From Pelagophyceae sp. CCMP2097 (taxonomy: Eukaryota > Sar > Pelagophyceae): 13,697 bases of DNA. Location: NCBI GenBank assembly GCA_026770575.1, contig MU657598.1, forward strand, positions 10,242 to 23,938, in the 5' to 3' direction. Below the pieces are notes generated by a model that was not told the DNA's origin, did not search any database, and was given only the letters and a program-made list of their open reading frames with translations. The translations under genes and the position numbers were made by a program. The stretch's first letter is position 1, and the number at the start of each line of letters is the position of its first letter. Positions 8,502 to 13,697 of this stretch are shown piece after piece.

Positions 8502-9074
8502 GGCGCGCCGAAGAACGGCGGGCCGGCGGGATCGCGCGGAAGAAAGACGAACGGCGGGCCGGCGGCCCGCGCGCCGAAGACGAACGGCGGCCGACGTGAC
8601 TAGGCCGCGCGGCTAGGCTAACACCGAATGTTGAAGCTCTCGAGGAAAGTTCGAGATCAGGACTATTCCTGGAATGGCTGGCGCTCAGAATATGATCTCA
8701 ATTTTGAAATGTTGGAATCCATCATCTGATTCCCGAACTGATCCCCGGCGTTGCAACGTTTTTAACGCTTCGCGAAGATTCCGAGAAGAATCGCGAACAT
8801 GTTTTGCACCGCCGAGGCGTCAGCATGGAGCGCGCGCGCGGGGCGCGTACTTGCCGCATTCAGGAATTGATTCTTTCACTTTTCGGTCGTGCACTTGCAA
8901 CATCACGGATTTCCGCATTTTTGAAAATCCTGGATGAAACCTTGACCCTCTTATGACGGAGGTTACAATGTTGTAGTCGAGGGTCGACGTTCGCTCGACG
9001 TTACCGTTGTCCTTCTCGAACCTTGGCGCGGAGGGCCTCTCCGTCGCGCTCCGCGGCGGCATAACGCGGGACGC
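8502..9074. promoter_or_regulatory. Divergent intergenic region between the PB1-UBA and SAM genes
   Basis: These 573 bp separate two divergent start codons and must hold both promoters. From about 8625 to 9000 the sequence is noticeably less GC-rich than its flanks. It contains short dyads, including CTTCGCGAAG (8768-8777) and a GATTC/GAATC pair (8777-8792). An 87-codon plus-strand frame (8674-8937) shows no recognisable protein. I found no terminal repeats that would mark a transposon. Confidence 0.4.
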
Positions 9075-10242
9075 ATGGGTTCGTCGATGTCGGCGCCGTT
9101 TGAGAAGCGGCGGCTCGTGCCGCCGCCCGAGCAGCCCGCGGGCAAGCAGCCGCGGCGGTCCTCTTCGTGCGCGCCGCGCCTCGCGAGCCCGCGCGGCGCC
9201 GGCGAGGGGCGGCCGCCGTCGCCGCGCGCCGCCGCGCGGCCGCGCGCGCCGCGCGCGCGCAGCTGCCCGCCAAAGGCGACTCCGCGCACGCGCGCCGCGC
9301 GGCGGAGCGCGCGCGCGTCCGCCGTCAAGGACGCGCCGCTGCGGGAGCTGGACGCCGCGGAGGCGCTGCGGTGGCTCCGGACGCAGCCGTTCCCGGAGTC
9401 GGTGCACGAAAACGAGCTCTTCGACGTCATCGCGGACGCCAACGTCCCAGGTGCGCCGCCAACGTCGTCGGGCCCCGCGCGCGGCGCCCAAGGGACGCTT
9501 CGACCCAGGCACGGCGCTGAGCGTCATGACGAACCGCGAGTTGCGCGACGTCGTGCGCATCCGGCCGTTTGGCTGGCGCAAGGCGGTACTCCGCGTCGTG
9601 GCCGCGCGCGTCGCCAGCGACGCGGTGCGGTTCATCGAGGTCGACGGCGAGGAGTCCCCGCCGCCGCTGCTCGTGCACCACTCCATCGACCAGCTCTTCT
9701 CGCTCCGCCGCGACTCGCACCTGCTCCTGCCCATCGCGGCGTCGCCGGCGCTCGTGCACGACACGCGGCGCCTCCGGCCGCCCGACGATGGCGACGGCGA
9801 CGGCGAAGACGACGACGCGCCGACGGCGGCGGGGACCTCCGGGCCGCCGCGCGACGACGACGGCTCCACGGCGGGCCCGCGGCGCCTGCGCGGCGGCGGC
9901 GACAAAACCGAAATCTCGCCGTCGATCGCCCGCCAAGAGGGTCGATACGCGATGCGCCGCTCGCTCACCGACGGCATCCGCAGCTTCATGACGTTCCCGC
10001 CGGTGATGTCGCGCGCCCGCACGGAGTCGGCGCTGGGGTCGTTCTCCGACGACGAGGACGCGCGCGAGCCGCGCCGCGCGAGCCGGCGTGCGTGCGCCCT
10101 CCCCGGCGCGCCGCCCGAGGAGCCCGAGGCGCCGGGAGAACACGCCGCGTGCACGCTGGAGACGGCGGCCGACGAGACGGCGGCCGACGCGGCGAGGCCG
10201 AGTTCCGTCGACGACGCCTGTGGCGCCAGTCTCGAGTCATAA
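9075..10242 (+). CDS. SAM-domain protein, possibly N-myristoylated, spliced
   Basis: Exons 9075-9450 and 9509-10242 (TAA), 369 aa. The N-terminus MGSSMS fits the N-myristoylation pattern (Gly2, Ser6) and is followed by KRR, so membrane attachment is plausible. Residues 20-85 are a Pro/Arg/Ala-rich disordered stretch. Residues about 97-155 match a sterile alpha motif (SAM): ALRWLRTQPFPE, ENELFDVIADANVPG, then TALSVMTNRELRDVV and RPFGWRKAVLRVV. The SAM helices only become continuous after splicing. A short conserved-looking block follows (DAVRFIEVDGEESPPPLLVHH), then a disordered acidic and Ser/Arg-rich tail. SAM domains mediate protein, RNA or polymer contacts; the partner is unknown. The stop codon ends one base before a mobile element, so the 3' UTR probably lies inside that element. 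Confidence 0.78.
9451..9508 (+). other. Intron of the SAM-domain gene (58 bp)
   Basis: Donor GTGCGCCG and acceptor CGACCCAG, phase 1. The split codon becomes Gly, joining DANVPG to TALSVMTNRE, which matches the middle of a SAM domain. Donor and acceptor style match the 45-bp intron in the last gene of the window. Confidence 0.88.
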
Positions 10243-10248
10243 AATAAA
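10243..10248 (+). promoter_or_regulatory. AATAAA poly(A)-like signal at the gene/element junction
   Basis: AATAAA directly follows the TAA stop of the SAM gene and overlaps the first bases of the left terminal inverted repeat. It is unusually close to the stop for a working signal, so its function is uncertain. Confidence 0.3.
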
Positions 10249-10298
10249 CCTTACCGCCTCATTGAACTGACCCTGCATTTGTGGTTTCGACGGGTGTC

Positions 10299-10329
10299 TT
10301 AGGGTGCCTTAGGGTGCCTTAGGGGGGGG
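10299..10329 (+). repeat. Telomere-like subterminal repeats (TTAGGGTGCC)n
   Basis: Two units of TTAGGGTGCC (10299-10308, 10309-10318) run into TTA followed by eight G. The mirror image lies at about 11739-11775. The pattern satisfies the canonical G-quadruplex rule of four G3 tracts with loops of up to seven bases. Confidence 0.85.
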
Positions 10330-10429
10330 AAGAATATTCACGTATCGACGCGTGTCGTGGACGAGCAGGACGTGGACGAGCAGAGAACGAGCAGGGCGTG
10401 CAGAGAAGAAGACAAGGCGCTCCAGTGCC
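10330..10429. repeat. Left-arm-specific insertion flanked by a short direct repeat
   Basis: Both sides carry GTGCCTTAGGGGGGGG (10314-10329 and 10425-10440). The inserted sequence contains three tandem-like copies of a GACGAGCAG-type motif (the third reads AACGAGCAG). Confidence 0.8.
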
Positions 10430-11000
10430 TTAGGGGGGGGGGTCAAGGATCTCGGTCGTTTCTCGTCGGAATGAGGCGCGGAAGGGCTCTATCGACGCGC
10501 CTTGGACCCGCAGGGCCAGCCCGCACTTTTTATTCGCGTTGCGGCGGGCCCTTGGGCGGGAGCGACGTGGCATCGGAGGGCGCGTGACGAGCACGCGTTC
10601 GGGCCCTTGCGGGGCCCGCCGCGCGCCGGCAGCCGGCGGGAACTGCGCGCAGGCGCCCCGCGACCATCCCCGACGCGGCCAAACTGCCGCGGCCGCGATC
10701 CGCGCGCGACGCGGCACCTCGACGGCACGGGACGACGGCGTTTTACGTTGTGCACTTCCGGCGCTCGACGCACCTTGCGCCGGGGTGGTGGTGGCCCGGG
10801 ATGCAGGTGGGTCCTTGCTTGCCGGTGCATGCGGGGCGTGTGTCGTTTTAGATACTTTTGGGTCGTTTGTCGGCTGCCGACGGTGCACGCAGGCCTCGTG
10901 GCGAGGCGATTGTGTGCGAAACACAAATGTCACCTGCCAGCTCCAGCTTGCGCGGGCTCCGCCTTCGGGGCCTTGCCCCAAAGGCCTCTCGGTGGGATAG

Positions 11001-11186
11001 TTCCTCGCTGCTCTAGAAGTCTCCACGCCGCAGCAGTCAAACAGCTTTGACTGCGGCGTCTTTGCGTCGTACTTCGCGCACTACATCTCGCTCGGCGTGC
11101 GCCCGACGTTCGCGCAGGAACACATGCCGCACCTGCGCCGCCGCATGATGGCCGACATCCTGGCCAAAAAAATCCACGGCTCCTAA
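11001..11186 (+). pseudogene. C48 (Ulp1/SENP-like) cysteine protease fragment
   Basis: A 61-codon frame follows an in-frame TAG (10998-11000) and ends at TAA (11184-11186). It carries TPQQSNSFDCGVFASYF, the C-terminal catalytic block of Ulp1/SENP peptidases: the oxyanion-hole Gln and, two residues after the Phe, the catalytic Cys (codon 11052-11054). A typical C-terminal helix follows (PHLRRRMMADILAKKI). The upstream catalytic His and Asp blocks are absent and there is no suitable start codon, so it is a fragment or a last exon. In an intact element it would act on ubiquitin-like modifiers; here it is probably inactive. Confidence 0.75.
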
Positions 11187-11290
11187 ACCGCCTACGCGGG
11201 CCAGCACGCGCCAGACTGTACTGGCGCGATCAGGCACGCCCGAGCCAACCGCGGCCGCCGGAGCTCCAAGAGTGACTAAGAGAGACCCCG

Positions 11291-11340
11291 CACCTCCGCC
11301 AACGCCTGATGACGGACATTCTTTAGAAGATTCGTGACCC
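11291..11340 (+). pseudogene. Decayed second copy of the C48 protease tail
   Basis: In another frame this reads HLRQRLMTDIL, a TAG stop, then KIRD. It matches the tail of the first fragment (HLRRRMMADILAKKIHG). It looks like an older, mutated duplicate about 160 bp downstream of the first. Confidence 0.6.
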
Positions 11341-11442
11341 ACAAGACTCCACGCATCTCCAGCCCCAGAGCTCGTACGCGCGGATGAAAGTGTGTGCTCT
11401 CGGCATCATCCAAAGTTTTGCGTGCTCACCTTGGGCCGTGTC

Positions 11443-11826
11443 CCGTCGTCCCGTGCCGTCGAGGTGCCGCGTCGCGCGCGGATCGCGGCCGCGGCAGTTT
11501 GGCCGCGTCGGGGATGGTCGCGGGGCGCCTGCGCGCAGTTCCCGCCGGCTGCCGGCGCGCGGCGGGCCCCGCAAGGGCCCGAACGCGTGCTCGTCACGCG
11601 CCCTCCGATGCCACTTCGCTCCCGCCCAAGGGGCCTTCGCAACGCGAATAAAACGTGCGGGCTGGCCCTGCGGGTCCAAGGCGCGTCGATAGAGCCCTTC
11701 CGCGCCTCATTCCAACGAGAAACGACCGAGATCCTTGACCCCCCCCCCTAAGGCACCCTAAGGCACCCTAAGACACCCGTCGAAACCACAAATGCAGGGT
11801 CAGTTCAATGAGGCGGTAAGGTTTAT
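11443..11826 (-). repeat. Right terminal inverted repeat arm (384 bp)
   Basis: It is the reverse complement of the left arm without the 111-bp insertion. It contains an outward-reading AATAAA at 11647-11652; the left arm has the mirror signal at 10529-10534. Transcripts from the interior could therefore end in either arm. Confidence 0.93.
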
Positions 11827-12126
11827 ACCCTTTTTTTTTGCCCGAGTTCACCGTCTCGGAAAGCCCCCTACTTGGAGGCCATGCAATCCTGAGAGGTCAC
11901 GAAGGGCGTCGCTAAAATAAAAAGTTTACCAGTTTGCCCAGCTGAGTTTGCCTGCCAGTGTCGCGTGCGCTATCTCGTTGGTCTCGTCTGCGAGCCCTAC
12001 ATCGACCGCAGGCTCCGCACCGTCCCCGCGTGCGCTCTCCGAGGCGTCGCCCGCTGCGCATCCCCGCCGCGTGTGCATTGCGCGCCCGCCCGACCTCGTT
12101 CGCTCTTTGCGACTTTTGCGGCCACC
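11827..12126 (+). promoter_or_regulatory. Upstream region and leader of the TXNDC9-like gene
   Basis: A T-rich run (11829-11839) follows the element end, and AAAATAAAAAG occurs near 11915. The rest is GC-rich leader. The frame upstream of the ATG is open from 11965 but has no earlier ATG in it. Promoter placement is inferred from position. Confidence 0.4.
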
Positions 12127-12864
12127 ATGGATCTCGGCTTCGGCGGTCAGAACCAGGGCCTGGGCGGCAATGCTTCTCAGGCGCTGGAAATGATCGTGGG
12201 CATGCAGGAGCAGATGCTGGACGACGAGCTGAAGAACTTGGACAATTTGGACGACGAGGAGAAGAACGCCATCCGCCAGAAGCGCGTGGCGGCGATGAAG
12301 AACCGCAAGGAGGAGGAGGGCACGTGGTCGAAGAACGGCCACGGCCACCTGACGACGCTGGGCGAGACGAAGGACTTCTTCGCCGCCGCAAAGGGGTCCA
12401 AGCGCCTCGTCGTCAACTTCTCCAGGCCGACGAGCATCCACTGCGACACGGTCAACGGCCACCTCGAGCGCCTGGCGCACCTGCACAAGGAGACGCGGTT
12501 CTGCACCGTCAACGCGGAGAAGGTGCCCTACCTCTGCGACAAGGTGCTCGCGGACCCGGACGGCAACATCATCATCCCGACCATCCTCCTCGTCGTCAAC
12601 GGCGCGGTAGTCTACCACATCCGCGGCCTCGTCGAGCTCGGCGGCGAGAACTGCACGACGGACAACATTGCCTCGTACCTGCAGCAGTTCGGCATGATCG
12701 AGGGCGAGGCGGCCACGCAAGAGTACGAGGACCAGCCCAAGTACGCCTCCGTCGACGAATACCGCGCCGCGCGGATTCGCGAGGGCTTCTACGACGCCGG
12801 CCTCGACGCCGACGACGACGACTATTCCGACGACGAGTTCACGCCCGACGCCAACGACGCTTGA
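12127..12864 (+). CDS. TXNDC9 / phosducin-like (APACD/PLP3-type) thioredoxin-domain protein
   Basis: Intronless, 245 aa, ATG in a perfect Kozak context (GCCACCATGG), stop TGA. An N-terminal helix with ALEMIVGMQEQMLDDEL and a charged coiled-coil-like stretch (residues 15-65) precedes WSKNGHGHLTTL. In TXNDC9 the equivalent motif is a WLSKGHGEY-type sequence. Residues about 78-190 form the thioredoxin fold: LVVNFSRPTSIHCDTV with a single cysteine (Cys106) in place of CxxC, then RFCTVNAEKVPYLCDK, then IIIPTILLVVNG with the cis-Pro (Pro151). The C-terminus is acidic (DADDDDYSDDEF). Known members bind the CCT/TRiC chaperonin and modulate actin and tubulin folding; the same role is expected here. 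A short insert (LADPDGN) precedes the cis-Pro strand. Confidence 0.92.
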   Translation: MDLGFGGQNQGLGGNASQALEMIVGMQEQMLDDELKNLDNLDDEEKNAIRQKRVAAMKNRKEEEGTWSKNGHGHLTTLGETKDFFAAAKGSKRLVVNFSRPTSIHCDTVNGHLERLAHLHKETRFCTVNAEKVPYLCDKVLADPDGNIIIPTILLVVNGAVVYHIRGLVELGGENCTTDNIASYLQQFGMIEGEAATQEYEDQPKYASVDEYRAARIREGFYDAGLDADDDDYSDDEFTPDANDA

Positions 12865-13105
12865 GTCCCGCAAACTCTCTCTACATCACCCTCTCTCGGA
12901 CCCCCCCCGCGACTCGAAACGTCCCAAGCCGCGCCGCCAGACTCGCGGCGCCCGCCCAATGTGTAACCAGTCGCCCCACGCAACGCGCCCGCGGCCCGGC
13001 GGCCGCGGCCCGGCGATTCGAAGGCGAGGGGCGAGATGCGTCGGGACGGGGCGGGGCGTTGCTTATGTACAACCCCCCAAAACGAGGGGCGTCGTCCCTG
13101 GGCGG

Positions 13106-13378
13106 CTATTGGCCGTCCCTGGGCTTGAGGGGCGGCAGGTAGAACTTGCGCGAGGCTTCCTTGGCCTCCTCGAGGTTGCGCACAGCGTTGTCCTGCGCGA
13201 TCTTCGTCGTCTTCGTTACCTGCGGGGTCGCGTCACAGTCCGCCGAGCCTCGTCCCCGGCGCACCTGCGTCTGCGCGATTTCCCATGAGACGAATTTGAC
13301 GATCCAACCGAGCGCGAAGAGCGCGCCGCCAATCTTCCAGATGCGCCGCACCTCCGGCCGGTTCGTGAAGTACGACAT
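13106..13378 (-). CDS. Small single-pass membrane protein, unknown, spliced
   Basis: Exons 13378-13265 and 13219-13106 (TAG) give 75 aa; unspliced it would be 90 aa because the intron stays in frame. The N-terminus MSYFTNRPEVRRIWK is followed by one hydrophobic span (IGGALFALGWIVKFVSW, about 16-32). A charged helix (NLEEAKEASRK) and a Pro-rich end follow. Size and layout recall small organellar inner-membrane subunits or assembly factors, but I cannot name a family. It is convergent with the TXNDC9-like gene. A 10-bp direct repeat CGTCCCTGGG spans its stop codon (13093 and 13114). Confidence 0.65.
   Translation of the reverse strand: MSYFTNRPEVRRIWKIGGALFALGWIVKFVSWEIAQTQVRRGRGSADCDATPQVTKTTKIAQDNAVRNLEEAKEASRKFYLPPLKPRDGQ
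13220..13264 (-). other. In-frame 45-bp intron of the small membrane-protein gene
   Basis: On the minus strand it reads GTGCGCCGGG...CCCCGCAG, phase 0. The length is a multiple of three with no stop codon, so retention would simply add 15 residues (VRRGRGSADCDATPQ). Confidence 0.65.
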
Positions 13379-13439
13379 CCGCGCGGGCCCACCGAGCACG
13401 CGCCGACTGCCCTCCAGTCAGGGCAAAGTCCTTTGGGGC

Positions 13440-13643
13440 TCGCCGCCCTGTGATTCTTTAATTATTATTATTACAAGAGCGCGCCGGAGGCACACGGAGG
13501 ACCCGAAGGATACAGCCAAATCCCATTGCAATGCCCACGTAAATAAATGAAATTATTTAACTAATCGCTGAACTTTCAAATCCTCCTTATCTTTATTTTT
13601 ATTATTTTATTTCTTATTGAGCTATTTCTTTTTTCTTTTTTTT
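13440..13643. other. AT-rich intergenic tract
   Basis: Composition changes abruptly from very GC-rich to AT-rich. An ATT/TTA microsatellite lies near 13458-13474 and T-rich, A/T-only runs occupy 13540-13643. No gene is seen. Confidence 0.75.
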
Positions 13644-13697
13644 GCGGCCGACCAGATTCGAACCTGTGACCAAAAACTTCTTCTATGATGATTCCAA
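13644..13697 (-). tRNA. Partial, probably degenerate tRNA-like 3' half, cut by window end
   Basis: On the minus strand a T-loop/B-box (GGTTCGAATC) is followed by a 3' acceptor-like strand CGGCCGC and a discriminator A. The T-stem carries one mismatch. The predicted anticodon loop has no T at position 33 and its stem pairs poorly, and an A-rich stretch rather than a T-run terminator follows the 3' end. It could be a pseudo-tRNA, an intron-containing tRNA, or the tRNA-like part of a SINE. The 5' half lies outside the window and no amino acid can be assigned. Confidence 0.4.

Larger units (their letters stand above)
10244..10738 (+). repeat. Left terminal inverted repeat arm (495 bp, with 111-bp insertion)
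   Basis: The outer 86 bp (10244-10329) match the reverse complement of the right end without mismatch. The inner part (about 10430-10738) matches with about six mismatches in roughly 300 bp. The intervening segment (about 10330-10429) is missing from the right arm. Confidence 0.93.
10244..11826. mobile_element. 1.58-kb palindromic DNA-transposon-like element with a C48 protease remnant
   Basis: It is bounded by long terminal inverted repeats (10244-10738 and 11443-11826) that are about 98% identical by eye. Internal sequence is about 700 bp, with no recognisable transposase. The only protein signature is a Ulp1/SENP (C48) cysteine-protease tail, a domain known as a passenger in several plant and algal DNA transposons. 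The ends begin ATAAACCTTACCGCC. No long target-site duplication is visible; only a TA dinucleotide at each end (10245-10246 and 11824-11825) is compatible. It is probably non-autonomous or decayed, but the near-identical arms suggest recent insertion or arm-to-arm gene conversion. The superfamily is not assignable from the sequence alone. Confidence 0.82.

Noticed and set aside
8674..8937. 87-codon plus-strand frame in the lower-GC divergent region
   Set aside because: There is no recognisable domain, composition differs from the neighbouring genes, and it lies where promoters are expected. Chance in lower-GC sequence is the simpler explanation.
8820..10154. Minus-strand frame of 444 codons opposite the SAM gene
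   Set aside because: Composition is typical of an antisense shadow (Arg, Ser, Ala), with no motif. The plus strand gives a spliced SAM domain.
11392..11751. Open frames present in both inverted-repeat arms, reading outward
   Set aside because: They persist only because the arms are copies of each other. The translation is Arg/Ala/Pro-rich with no known domain.
10244..11826. Assignment of the element as a Mutator-like transposon because of its C48 domain
   Set aside because: No 8-11 bp target-site duplication is visible at the ends and no transposase is present, so the superfamily is left open.
13644..13697. tRNA on the plus strand
   Set aside because: GATTCGAACC also looks like a T-loop on the plus strand. 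However, the acceptor-like strand and discriminator lie in the right place only on the minus strand.
1..13697. Bacterial origin of the window, suggested by high GC and tight packing
   Set aside because: At least four genes need GT-AG introns to restore known domains, and TXNDC9, SMP-C2 and PB1-UBA proteins are eukaryotic. No operons or ribosome-binding sites are seen.

Overview
The window looks like nuclear DNA from a GC-rich eukaryotic microalga. My best guess is a photosynthetic stramenopile of the pelagophyte (Aureococcus-like) kind. That placement is inference from four things: very high GC, compact genes on both strands, short GT-AG introns (about 40-120 bp), and typically eukaryotic protein families. 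No ribosome-binding sites or operons are visible, and two start codons sit in Kozak-like contexts.

Layout, left to right. (1) 1-516: a GACA microsatellite and a lower-GC leader. (2) 517-3511 (+): a spliced SMP-C2-PH-C2 lipid-transfer/membrane-contact protein related to extended synaptotagmins and tricalbins. (3) 3621-4496 (-): a spliced ER-type thioredoxin-fold protein whose CxxC site is lost. (4) 4629-4832 (+): a doubtful small ORF. (5) 4995-5735 (-): an unrecognised, probably secreted protein. (6) 5947-7046 (+): a spliced PLP fold-type II serine/threonine dehydratase or serine racemase-like enzyme. (7) 7179-7457 (+): a doubtful small ORF. (8) 7476-8501 (-): an intronless PB1-LIR-UBA protein that resembles a stripped-down p62/NBR1 selective autophagy receptor. 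(9) 9075-10242 (+): a spliced SAM-domain protein with a possible N-myristoylation signal. (10) 10244-11826: a 1.58-kb element with long, nearly identical terminal inverted repeats and a remnant of a C48 (Ulp1/SENP) protease. It starts one base after the stop codon of gene 9. (11) 12127-12864 (+): a TXNDC9/phosducin-like protein. (12) 13106-13378 (-): a small single-pass membrane protein with a 45-bp intron. (13) About 13440-13697: an abrupt AT-rich tract ending in the 3' half of a minus-strand tRNA-like sequence cut by the window edge.

The genes do not form an obvious pathway. Several concern membranes and protein quality control: lipid transfer at contact sites, an ER thioredoxin fold, a putative autophagy receptor, and a folding cofactor for CCT clients. 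This looks like chance neighbourhood rather than a cluster.

The most interesting items are the minimal autophagy-receptor-like protein and the palindromic element, which carries telomere-like, G-quadruplex-prone subterminal repeats. All homology statements come from reading motifs by eye; no searches were run.
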